Positions 34,390-42,074 of a DNA stretch of 64,000 bases are shown here, one piece after another; the stretch's first letter is position 1, and every line of letters starts with the position of its first letter. A program made the translations under genes and the position numbers. This stretch comes from Coriobacteriaceae bacterium EMTCatB1. GTDB taxonomy: Bacteria > Actinomycetota > Coriobacteriia > Anaerosomatales > Anaerosomataceae. Under the pieces are notes generated by a model. The model had not been told where the DNA came from, made no database searches, and saw only the letters and a program-made list of their open reading frames with translations. The stretch spans positions 372,001 through 436,000 of the forward strand of contig BDLO01000001.1 in NCBI GenBank assembly GCA_001950395.1, read 5' to 3'.

Positions 34390-35082
34390 ATGCGACGGAC
34401 GGTCCTAGTGGTCGACGACAACGAGAAGATCGTCGAGGTGCTCGCCGCGTACCTCGAAGCGGCTGGATACGAGGTCGTGACGGCTCACGATGGCGAGGCG
34501 GCGATTGAGGCGGTCCGTGCGCGCCGCCCGGACATCGCGCTGCTCGACATCATGCTGCCTGGCGTGGACGGCATCGAGCTCACGCGCCGCTTCCAGCGCG
34601 ACTACGACCTTCCCGTGATCCTGGTGACGGCCAAGACAGAGGAGATCGACCGGCTGATCGGGCTCGAAGTCGGCGCCGACGACTACGTGTCGAAGCCGTT
34701 CAGCCCGCGCGAGGTGGTCGCGCGGGTGAAGGCGGTGCTCAGGCGCGTCGATCGCAGCTCGGCCACCTCGGCGGGGGAGACGATCGTGGTCGGTGACCTC
34801 GTCGTCGACACAGCGCGCAGGGAAGTCACGGTCGCTGGCGAGAAGGTCGAGTTGACGCGCACCGAGTTCGAGATCCTCGCGACGATGGCCGCTCATCCAG
34901 GACGGGTGTACAGCCGGCTGCAGCTGCTCGAGGCGGTCTCCGGCGATGCGTTCGAGGGGTACGAGCGGACCATCGACGCCCACGTCAAGAACATCCGAAA
35001 GAAAATCGGCGACGACCCGAAGGAGCCGCGCTACATCCGCACGGTCTTCGGGGTCGGCTACAAGGTGGAGGCGCCCTCGTGA
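34390..35082 (+). CDS. OmpR-family two-component response regulator
   Basis: 230 residues. The receiver domain (~1-120) has the acidic pair VVDDNE (~6-11), phospho-acceptor Asp in LLDIMLPGVDG (~50-60) and the conserved Lys in VSKPFSP (~101-107). A winged-helix DNA-binding domain (~132-228) ends in IRTVFGVGYKVE. ATG 34390 follows ggagcag at 34381; an earlier in-frame ATG lacks a ribosome site. The 4-bp GTGA overlap with the histidine kinase shows a co-translated pair. An 11-bp direct repeat in its promoter could be its own binding site. Confidence 0.93.
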   Translation: MRRTVLVVDDNEKIVEVLAAYLEAAGYEVVTAHDGEAAIEAVRARRPDIALLDIMLPGVDGIELTRRFQRDYDLPVILVTAKTEEIDRLIGLEVGADDYVSKPFSPREVVARVKAVLRRVDRSSATSAGETIVVGDLVVDTARREVTVAGEKVELTRTEFEILATMAAHPGRVYSRLQLLEAVSGDAFEGYERTIDAHVKNIRKKIGDDPKEPRYIRTVFGVGYKVEAPS

Positions 35083-36188
35083 AGCGCACACGCCTCACGT
35101 GGCAGGTCTTCTTGGCCATCCTCCTCGTCGCGCTCGCGTCCGTCCTCGTCGCGGGTCTCATCGCACGTCGAGCGTTGTCCAGCGCGTTCGCAGCGTACTT
35201 GAGCGCCTACGGCATGCACATGGGCCCGGGCATGGGGTTCGGGCGCATGGTGCTCGGGGCAGCGGAGCGCGCGTTCCTGGCGGGAGTCGATCGCGGCATC
35301 GTCGTGTCGGCTGCCGTGGCGGCTGCGACAGCCGCGTTGGCGGCGGTCGCGCTCGCTCGGTACCTGGTCCGCCCGCTCCGGCAGCTCACGTCAGGCGTCG
35401 AAGCCGTCGCGAGCGGCGACCTCGCGCATCGAGTGGAGGTGAGCGGACCCGCGGAGATCGAGGAGCTCGCGACGGCGTTCAACACGATGGCCGAGTCGCT
35501 GGAGCGCAGCGAGGCGCTGAGGCGTCGCATGGTGAGCGACGTCGCGCACGAGCTCCGCAACCCCATCGCGGCGCTCCGCGCCCAGGCAGAGGCGGTGGCA
35601 GAAGGCGTCATGCCGCTCGATGAAGCACGGCTGCGATCCATGGTGCAGGACCTCGAGCAGCTGTCGCGACTCGTCCACGACCTGCAGGAGCTCGCGGTGG
35701 CCGAGGCGGGCGCGTTGCGATACGAGATGAGCCAGACGGACCTGTGCGAGATCGCGCAGCGCGAGGTGGAACGTGCGAAGGTGCTTGCGCACGAGGGAGT
35801 GGAGGTCTCGCTGTCGTGTTCGCCTGCGCCCGCGATGGTGCATGCTGACGAGTTCCGGATCGCGCAGGCGGTGCGGAACCTGCTCGCAAACGCGCTTCGG
35901 CACACCACGCGGGGCCGTATCGCCGTGACCGTGGAGAGCATCGACGGCTGGATGCGCCTGACCGTGTCCGACACCGGGTCCGGGATACCAGAGAAAGACC
36001 TGCCGTACATCTTCGAGCGGTTCTACCGGGCCGACGAGGCGCGCGCCGCGTCCACGGGCGGCACTGGGCTCGGGCTGGCGATCGTCAAGCGGATCGTCGA
36101 GGACCATGGCGGCACGGTGTTCGCCACCAGCGTTGAAGGCGTGGGAAGCGCGATCGGGTTCGTGCTGCCGGTCTCGCCTCAGGAGTAA
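35079..36188 (+). CDS. Sensor histidine kinase (HAMP-HisKA-HATPase)
   Basis: 369 residues. TM1 (~8-30) and TM2 (~68-92) bracket a short extracytoplasmic loop rich in Met and Gly (around HMGPGMGFGRM). HAMP spans ~93-145; the phospho-His is in VAHELRNP (~154-161). HATPase motifs are NLLANALRHT (~267) and DTGSGIPEKDLPYIFERFYR (~299-318), then TGLGLAIVKR. The Met/His content of the short sensor loop might suit metal or envelope sensing, but this is speculative. Its 3' end overlaps the convergent hydrogenase protease gene by 10 bp. Confidence 0.92.
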   Translation: MKRTRLTWQVFLAILLVALASVLVAGLIARRALSSAFAAYLSAYGMHMGPGMGFGRMVLGAAERAFLAGVDRGIVVSAAVAAATAALAAVALARYLVRPLRQLTSGVEAVASGDLAHRVEVSGPAEIEELATAFNTMAESLERSEALRRRMVSDVAHELRNPIAALRAQAEAVAEGVMPLDEARLRSMVQDLEQLSRLVHDLQELAVAEAGALRYEMSQTDLCEIAQREVERAKVLAHEGVEVSLSCSPAPAMVHADEFRIAQAVRNLLANALRHTTRGRIAVTVESIDGWMRLTVSDTGSGIPEKDLPYIFERFYRADEARAASTGGTGLGLAIVKRIVEDHGGTVFATSVEGVGSAIGFVLPVSPQE

Positions 36189-36766
36189 GCGGCGGAGGAG
36201 CCGGTCTCGCGCAGGCGCGCGCGCATCTCGGCAAGCGCGCGTTCCACGGCGCCGACGAGCTCTGGGTCGGCGCCCGGACTCGTCTCGTGATGCGCACCGC
36301 GCTCTTCCAGCAGCATCAGGACCGCGGCGACGGCGCGCGGCACGGCGGCCTCGACGAGGGGCGTCAGGCCGATTGAGAACTCCTCCGGCGCGATGTCCTC
36401 CACTTGGACGCCGACGCACTCGACGTCCGGCTCGATGCCCGAGAGGCGCGCGGCGTTCAAGACGTCGACGAGCCGCACGTCGTGCAGCGAATGCAGCACT
36501 TGATTGGGAGCGAAGTGCTCCGGCTTCAAGCGGAGCACTGTGCCCGGGGGGTGGCTCGTGCCGTCGACGGCATCCACGACGAGGACGTAGTCAGCGTCGC
36601 GCAGGAGGTGCAGGATGGCGAACCCGAGCGTTCCCGCGTCAACGACGCGGACCGATTTCGGCAGGGTGTAGGCGCGCGACAGCTCCTCGACGACGCGGGG
36701 CCCGACGCCTTCGTCGCGCATCAGCGCAGTTCCCACGCCTAGCACCAGTATCCGCTCCTGCGCCAT
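36179..36766 (-). CDS. hyaD: Hydrogenase maturation protease (HyaD/HybD family)
   Basis: 195 residues of the endopeptidase family that removes the C-terminal tail of NiFe-hydrogenase large subunits once nickel is inserted. Likely nickel-sensing residues are visible: Glu in LMRDEGVG (residue ~19), Asp in VVDAGTLG (~43) or VVDAVDG (~65), and His in LHSLHDV (~93-98). It lies on the same strand, just beyond the hydrogenase genes, after a GC-rich hairpin. Its substrate would be the selenocysteine-containing large subunit, whose readthrough product keeps a 20-residue tail after the motif's His. Confidence 0.9.
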   Translation of the reverse strand: MAQERILVLGVGTALMRDEGVGPRVVEELSRAYTLPKSVRVVDAGTLGFAILHLLRDADYVLVVDAVDGTSHPPGTVLRLKPEHFAPNQVLHSLHDVRLVDVLNAARLSGIEPDVECVGVQVEDIAPEEFSIGLTPLVEAAVPRAVAAVLMLLEERGAHHETSPGADPELVGAVERALAEMRARLRETGSSAAYS

Positions 36767-36810
36767 CTCGCTCCCTTCGAAGAAGTCCGCTCGCCAAGCA
36801 TCATAGCGGA

Positions 36811-36836
36811 ACGGGCCCCGGATCTCCGGGGCCCGT
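36811..36836 (-). terminator. GC-rich intergenic hairpin between hydrogenase cytochrome b and protease genes
   Basis: ACGGGCCCCGGA (36811-36822) pairs fully with TCCGGGGCCCGT (36825-36836) around a 2-base loop centre. It lies 28 bp after the cytochrome b stop. There is no T-tract, so it may be a partial terminator or an mRNA-stability element separating expression levels. Confidence 0.6.
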
Positions 36837-36863
36837 CCGTGGCTTCGGCTGTGAGCGCATGCC

Positions 36864-37508
36864 CTAGTGCTTGCCCTCGGGCACGGTCTCCTTCCACAGG
36901 AAGATGAGTTTGCTCGGGGCGAAGTTGTAGATGTTCGCGAGGTAGGCGTGCACCATCGTGAACAGGATGAACACCCACATCCCCAGGTAGTGGATGACGC
37001 GCATGTTCATCGGCCCGCCGACCAGGTCGAGCCCGGCCCGGAAGAACCCGAGGTCCATGCTCGGCCCGTAGATCGCGAAGCCCGTGTACGCCTGCAGGTA
37101 GGTGAGCGGGATGGTCGCCAGGTACGCGATCTTCTGCAGCGACCCGTACTTGGCCGAGATCACGCCCTCCTTGCGCAGGAACAGGTAGTACTTCACGGTC
37201 TCCCAGAACTGGTGGCGGTTCTTCTCCTGCGGCAGCCAGTTCTTGATGTCGAGGTCGACCTCGCGCGAGTCCAGGTCCTGCGCCGTCTTGACGAAGAAGG
37301 CGGCGACGATCCGGAAGGTGAGGTTGATGATGACCACGTACATCGCGACGAAGTGCATGCCGCGGGCCACACCCATGAACCCGTCGAAGAACGGGTAGTG
37401 GATGTAGAAGCCGGAGAACGCCAGCATCACCATGCAGATCAGGTTGATCCAGTGGGTGATCACGAAGATGAGCGGATGCGCCTCACGGTAGTGCGGGTGC
37501 CCTGCCAT
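36864..37508 (-). CDS. hyaC: Hydrogenase cytochrome b subunit
   Basis: 214 residues with about four membrane helices and conserved-looking His residues (for example THWINLICM near the N-terminus, and IHYLGMWVFILFTMVHAYLA split across the last helix) that would ligate b-type hemes. It anchors the hydrogenase and passes electrons to the quinone pool, consistent with the menaquinone genes elsewhere in the window. ATG 37508 lies one base after the readthrough stop of the large subunit, confirming tight operon packing. Confidence 0.9.
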   Translation of the reverse strand: MAGHPHYREAHPLIFVITHWINLICMVMLAFSGFYIHYPFFDGFMGVARGMHFVAMYVVIINLTFRIVAAFFVKTAQDLDSREVDLDIKNWLPQEKNRHQFWETVKYYLFLRKEGVISAKYGSLQKIAYLATIPLTYLQAYTGFAIYGPSMDLGFFRAGLDLVGGPMNMRVIHYLGMWVFILFTMVHAYLANIYNFAPSKLIFLWKETVPEGKH

Positions 37509-37509
37509 C

Positions 37510-39183
37510 TCACATCACCCCCATCGGCGACGTCGAAAGCGTCACTTCCTTGCCGGTCACGGTGTCCACCACGTGGACAGCGCATCCGATTCAAGGATCG
37601 AAGCTGTGCGCGACGCGCAGGACCTCCAGCGGCCGCTCGGAGTCGACGACCGGCGTGCCGATGAGCGCCTGCTCCATCGGGCCAGGGACGCCCTTGCTGT
37701 CACGCGGCGCGATGTCCCAGGTGGTCGGGGCGACGACCTGGTAGTTGGCGATCTTGCCGCCTTCCACCGTCATCCAGTGACCGACGGAACCGCGCGGCGC
37801 CTCCCACAGGCCGGCGCCCTGTCCGGAGTCAGCACGGTCGGTGACGAAGAACGAGCTGTCTCCGCCCTTGAGCGCGGCGATGAGCTCGTTGACCCACTCG
37901 ATCGACCAGTCGGCGACGACCTTGGCCTCGAGGTTGCGGGCCGCGACGCGACCCAGCAGCGAGACGAGGACCGTCGGCTGAAGCTGCGCGCCAGCAGCGG
38001 CGGAGAGCTTGGCCAGGGTGTCGTCGATGATCGACTTCACCTCGGGGCGGCCGTTGACGTACGCAACGAGCATGCGCGACAGCGGGCCGACCTCGGCCGG
38101 CACGCCCTTGCACCGGGCGGCCTTGCCCCACGAGTACTTGCCGCTCGTGGAGTACTGCTCCCACTTCGGGACCGTCTTGCCTTCCTTCGGATTGAGGCCC
38201 GAAGGCACGTCGTACCAGGAGTGGTCGACGTCCTCCGTGACGTCGTCCGGACCGACTTCCTGCGCCGTGAGCCCCTTGGAGGTCTCCACGAAGCCTCGCG
38301 GCAGGTACCGGTTGTACGGATCCAGGTCCTCGGCCTCGAAGACGCCCCACGACAGGAAGTTGCCGCACCCGCCGCCGAACGACGCAGCGTCGAGGATGTA
38401 CGGCGCGATCGCGAGCGTGTCGGGGATGAGCGCCGTGTCGATGAACTCCTTGACGCGAGTGAAGCGGAACAGGATGTCGTCCAGCTTCTGCTCGGTAGGG
38501 ACGAACGCGGTGCCGCCCGGGATGGAGGTCATCTGGTGCGGGAACTTGCCGCCCATGATGCCGATGATCTCGGCGGCGACGGCCTGGAGCTCGAGGGCCT
38601 CGAGGTAGTGCGCCGTAGCGATGAGGTCGAGCTCCGGCGGCAGCACGTAGCCGGGGTGCTTCTCGGCGCCCACGCCGAACCAGCCCTCATGACCGGTGAA
38701 GATTGAGAGCTGGCCGTTCTCGACGAAGGCCTTGAGACGAGCAGCCACGGCGCCGAAGTCCGTGATGCGGGTGCCGGCGGCCTGCGCGAGCGCGTAGGTG
38801 TCAGCGATGTCCGCGCTGAGCGCGTTCACCGGGTTCACGTAGTCCAGCGCAGCCAGCGTGTAGAACCACAGGATGTGGCTGTGCAGGTACTGCGCCGCCT
38901 CGATGAGGTTCCGGATGATGCGCGCGTTGTTCGGGATCTTGATGCCGAGCGCGTCTTCGCACGACTGCGCGGAGGCGTGGCTGTGCGAGATCGGGCAGAC
39001 GCCGCAGATGCGCTGCGCGACCCAGAACGCGTCTTCAGGGGCCCGGTTCACGAGCACTTTCTCCATGCCACGCCACAGCGTGCCGGAGACCCAGGCGTCC
39101 GAGACCTTGCCGTTCGTCACTTCGACCTCGACGCGCAGGTGACCCTCGATTCGGGTCACGGGATCAACAACGACGCGAGCCAC
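37510..39183 (-). CDS. hysA: [NiFeSe] hydrogenase large subunit with in-frame UGA (selenocysteine)
   Basis: 557 residues if TGA at 37593-37591 is read as selenocysteine. The N-terminal nickel-binding motif RICGVCPISHS (residues ~58-68) is intact. At the C-terminus the frame reads HSFDP-TGA-IGCAVH, placing Sec at the first Cys of the DPCxxCxxH nickel motif, the known position in [NiFeSe] hydrogenases. After the His come 20 further residues ending VM, then TGA at 37512-37510, one base before hyaC. Without readthrough the enzyme would lack two of its four Ni ligands and leave an 82-bp gap in an otherwise packed operon. Start GTG 39183 overlaps the small-subunit TAG (TAGTG). Confidence 0.9.
37563..37579 (-). 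promoter_or_regulatory. Candidate bacterial SECIS hairpin downstream of the UGA
   Basis: On the minus strand, TGTCCA and TGGACA form a 6-bp stem with loop CGTGG, beginning 11 nt after the in-frame TGA. Pairing can extend below a C-C mismatch by about four more pairs. The distance and a G within the first two loop positions agree with published descriptions of bacterial SECIS elements. The nucleotides are coding as well, so conservation may reflect protein sequence. Confidence 0.6.
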
Positions 39184-40415
39184 TACTTATCGCCTCCCTT
39201 CTTCGCGAGACGCTTGCGGTCGTACGCCTTCATCTCCTCCATGGGAGGCCCGTCGCCGATGCGACCGGCGGCCTTCATGCCGATGCCGTGGACCACGAGG
39301 CCGGCAGCGGCCACTGCACCGACTGCCGCGCCGATGGTGCCCGGCTGGACGAAGGTGTCGCCGATGCGCATGTCGGACATGCGCTTGAGGAACGGGGAGT
39401 TGTTGTCGACCCAGTTCAGGCCGCCGCAGCCGATGCACGGCGCGCCGGACTCGACGCACCAGCTCGCCCGACGGTTCCACCGGGTGACAGGGCACTGCGT
39501 GAAGGTCTGCGGGCCCTTGCAGCCCACCTTGTACAGGCAGTAGCCCATGGCCTCTTCCTTGCTGCCGAGCTCGGTGACGAACTCGCCGTTCTCGAAGTGG
39601 CCGCGCCGCGGGCAGTTGTCGTGGATCGTCTGCCCGTAGATGGCCTTCGGCATCAGCAACGTCACCTTCTCGCCGGTGATGGCGTCCGTGTAGGGGACCT
39701 TCACCATCGGCGTGACTTGCAGGAACTTCGCGGGATCGCGGTCTGCCACGAGCAGCAGCTGGACGACCATCGCGACGACCCACTCGGGGTTGACCGGGCA
39801 GGTAGGCATGCTGACGACCGGGGTCGTGATGCCCTTGTGCTGCAACCACGCAGCGACACCGGTCGCCTCTGATGCGTTCGGATACCCGTAGATCCAGCCG
39901 CCGTCGACCGCGCACGATCCGACGGCGATGACGGCAGCCGCGTTCTTGGCGGCCTCTTCGAGGATCTCGATGCCTTTCTTGGCGCCCTCGTTCTCGGGTC
40001 CGCCGCCGACGAACAGCGTGTTGCCGTCCTGGCCGGTCATCACCGAACCCTCGTAGATGAGGATGTAGCCGCCCTCCTCAGCGCGCTTGGTGATGTTCTT
40101 CTCGGCCCACGAACCCGCGGCGGCCATGATCGTCTCGAAGTACTCGAAGGACAGGTAGTCGAGCACGATCGTGGCGACGTCGGGCGTGTCGACCTGCGCG
40201 ATGGACTCGGTGCAGCCGGTGCACGAACCGCCGTTGAGCCACAGGGCCGGCATCAGCTTCGGTGCCCCTTCGAGGGCTGCTGCGATCTGCGGAGCCATCG
40301 TCTCGGACAACCCAAGCATCGCGGCCACAGAGCCGCAGTACTTGAGGAAGTCGCGACGAGTCACGCCACGGACCGCGAGCAGGTCGTGCAATGCACCGTG
40401 CGCCTCTTGCGCCAT
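39183..40415 (-). CDS. hysB: [NiFe]-type hydrogenase small subunit, Tat-exported and membrane-anchored
   Basis: 410 residues. A Tat signal VTRRDFLKYCG is at residues ~17-27, so the folded heterodimer is exported. Fe-S ligands include GSCTGC (proximal cluster, ~63-68), GSCAVDGG (~165), PTCPVNP (~199) and the Cys-rich region KVGCKGPQTFTQCP plus CIGCGG. A C-terminal hydrophobic helix (~355-380) anchors it in the membrane. ATG 40415 has a perfect aaggaggt (40423-40430, complement) at 7-nt spacing; an upstream in-frame ATG 40451 lacks one. It passes electrons from the Ni site to cytochrome b. First gene of the operon. Confidence 0.93.
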   Translation of the reverse strand: MAQEAHGALHDLLAVRGVTRRDFLKYCGSVAAMLGLSETMAPQIAAALEGAPKLMPALWLNGGSCTGCTESIAQVDTPDVATIVLDYLSFEYFETIMAAAGSWAEKNITKRAEEGGYILIYEGSVMTGQDGNTLFVGGGPENEGAKKGIEILEEAAKNAAAVIAVGSCAVDGGWIYGYPNASEATGVAAWLQHKGITTPVVSMPTCPVNPEWVVAMVVQLLLVADRDPAKFLQVTPMVKVPYTDAITGEKVTLLMPKAIYGQTIHDNCPRRGHFENGEFVTELGSKEEAMGYCLYKVGCKGPQTFTQCPVTRWNRRASWCVESGAPCIGCGGLNWVDNNSPFLKRMSDMRIGDTFVQPGTIGAAVGAVAAAGLVVHGIGMKAAGRIGDGPPMEEMKAYDRKRLAKKGGDK

Positions 40416-40430
40416 GCCATACACCTCCTT

Positions 40431-40977
40431 GGTGTCATCTCGAACCGACATGCGTGCTTTCGTACACGTCGATCTTGCGGGGCTTCAGCCCCTCAGCGCA
40501 CCGTCCCTCCTTTCCCATCTCTCCAAAACCCAGTGACAGATATGGACGAATGCCGGCATCCGTCGCGTGACGCGAGTAACGCGGCATCGTTCCCGTGATG
40601 TGGGTGATCGTGCGGTATGTGTTCGTTGGACGATTGCGGCAGACCTGCCGCGAGGTGGGATCTCAAGACGCGCGAGGCGCAGAGTGCCGTCCGATGGGGC
40701 GTCGGCACGAAGTGTCTGTAGAAGCCCGCGGACATGCGCGACGCCACCGTGCCGGCGCGCAACCCCCTGGATCACATGCTGTCGCATGCGGTGTCATACG
40801 ACGAGTGTAACAAGAGAGTGACGATTTGTGCAGATGGGAATATCGAACTTGTCGACGGCTTCTTGTCAGCTCGTTGCATCAGGCGCGTGCAGGATATGCG
40901 CGGCTGGAGTGTAATCTGATGCTGTGCGGCCGCGGACTCGGCCGCGGTGCTACCTCGGCGTGGCAAGGAGGAGCCAG
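40431..40977. other. Divergent intergenic region upstream of the hydrogenase operon
   Basis: About 550 bp without a convincing gene. On the hydrogenase side a short hairpin GGGGC/GCCCC lies at 40479-40492, and an orphan ribosome-like aaaggaggg (minus strand, near 40504-40512) sits ~90 nt before the real start, suggesting a regulated leader. On the plus side, GCGGCCG/CGGCCGC (about 40926-40945) forms a hairpin just before the DUF2249 gene, and TAATCT (near 40912) could be a -10. Short open frames here have no ribosome sites and were not called. No clear FNR palindrome was seen. Confidence 0.4.
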
Positions 40978-41235
40978 GTGCTCGCTGCACCGACCGGTCT
41001 CGTGCTCGACATTCGGGGGTTGACGCCAGCGATGCGTCGGCCCGTGGTGTTCGCCGTCGTCGACAAGATGCTCGAGCTGGACTGCATGGACAGCATCGTT
41101 GTGATCTGCGACCACGACCCGTCTGGGCTCGGCTACCAGCTCGATCTTCGCCGCGAGTCGCGCGGCCGGTTCGAGTTTGACTGCGATCAGCGGCTCGACG
41201 GGGCTTGGGTGGCCCTCATCCGCCGGAAGATCTGA
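40978..41235 (+). CDS. DUF2249 domain protein
   Basis: 85 residues from GTG 40978, preceded by aaggagg (40965-40971). The sequence LDIRGLTPAMRRPVVFAVVD and the DHDPSGLGYQLD block match the small DUF2249/SirA-like fold often found near nitrite, hydrogenase or Crp/Fnr-type genes. Function is undetermined. Its 3' end overlaps the convergent HAD gene by 20 bp. Confidence 0.7.
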   Translation: MLAAPTGLVLDIRGLTPAMRRPVVFAVVDKMLELDCMDSIVVICDHDPSGLGYQLDLRRESRGRFEFDCDQRLDGAWVALIRRKI

Positions 41236-41929
41236 CGAGGGCGGGCAGCAGCGCGACGAGGTCGTCGAGCGATCCGCTGGCATCCGCCCACAGATTCCCC
41301 TCCGTGTCGCCGACGTAGAAGGTCTTCATGCCTACGTCCGAGGCCGGCATGTCGAGGAACCGGTCGTCGCCGACCATGAGGCATTCGTGCGGTTCGAGGC
41401 CAGCGAGGGCCGCGGCCTCGCGGAAGTACGTCGCGTGCGGCTTGCACGCGGTCGCATGCTCGTACGACGTCACGCCTGCGAACGGAAGGTCGTCCAGTCC
41501 CGCCCAGGCAAGCCTCGCTTCGACTGCGGATTTGGGGAAGATCGGGTTCGTGGCGATCACGACTGAGAGCCCCAGGTCCAGAGCAGTCGTGACCGCGCGG
41601 CGTGCTCCTGCGCGAGGCGCAGCGGAATCGCGAAGGCTGGGGAAGACCTCCGCGTAGAAGCGCTCGTAGACAGGCCACACGTCGTCCATAGAGATGCCGA
41701 TCAATCGCTGCATCTCGTCGTTGAAAACCTCGCGGTTCGTCCTTCCGAGATGGGGGGCCATCATAGCGCGGGTGCAGGCGCTGACGGCAGCGCGGAACGA
41801 TTGCGGCGGCGTTCCGGCGGGTAACACGGGAAGAGACCACTCGGTGAGAGCCTCGAAGTAGCGATCCAAGAATGACTGAAGATCGATGTCGAGGAGTGTT
41901 CCGTCGAGGTCGAACAGCACGCCGCGCAT
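41216..41929 (-). CDS. HAD-superfamily hydrolase
   Basis: 237 residues with intact HAD motifs: LFDLDGTLLDID (residues ~5-16), motif II VIATNP (~124), the Lys region CKPHATYF (~162) and motif IV VGDDRFLDMPAS (~183-194). A phosphatase of the phosphoglycolate/haloacid type; substrate unknown. ATG 41929 is the only start that gives the canonical N-terminus MRGVLFDLDGT. A much longer frame upstream on this strand is antisense to the neighbouring oxidoreductase and is not coding. The gene is divergent from the large FAD/Fe-S protein. Confidence 0.88.
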   Translation of the reverse strand: MRGVLFDLDGTLLDIDLQSFLDRYFEALTEWSLPVLPAGTPPQSFRAAVSACTRAMMAPHLGRTNREVFNDEMQRLIGISMDDVWPVYERFYAEVFPSLRDSAAPRAGARRAVTTALDLGLSVVIATNPIFPKSAVEARLAWAGLDDLPFAGVTSYEHATACKPHATYFREAAALAGLEPHECLMVGDDRFLDMPASDVGMKTFYVGDTEGNLWADASGSLDDLVALLPALVRSSGG

Positions 41930-41979
41930 AGGGGCCTTCCAGATAGCGAGATCAGCAACCAAGAAATCATAACAAAGCG

Positions 41980-42008
41980 TTGACGAGAGATACCGCGCGG
42001 GGTATTGT
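41980..42008 (+). promoter_or_regulatory. Sigma-70-type promoter for the FAD/Fe-S gene
   Basis: TTGACG (41980-41985) and TATTGT (42003-42008) are separated by exactly 17 bp. Expected transcription start is near 42014-42016, giving a leader of about 60 nt to ATG 42075. Confidence 0.65.
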
Positions 42009-42074
42009 GACCTAGGACAAGCATACCCCCGCCCGTATCGCCTGACGAGTCGAGTGAGGAAGGAAGCGAGACGC

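Noticed and set aside
37591-39183. Hydrogenase large subunit as a truncated or pseudogene ending at the first TGA
   Set aside because: The frame continues with the expected nickel motif and ends one base before the next gene; Sec recoding explains it better.
40485-40919. Short open frames on both strands upstream of the hydrogenase operon
   Set aside because: No ribosome site or conserved-looking protein features.
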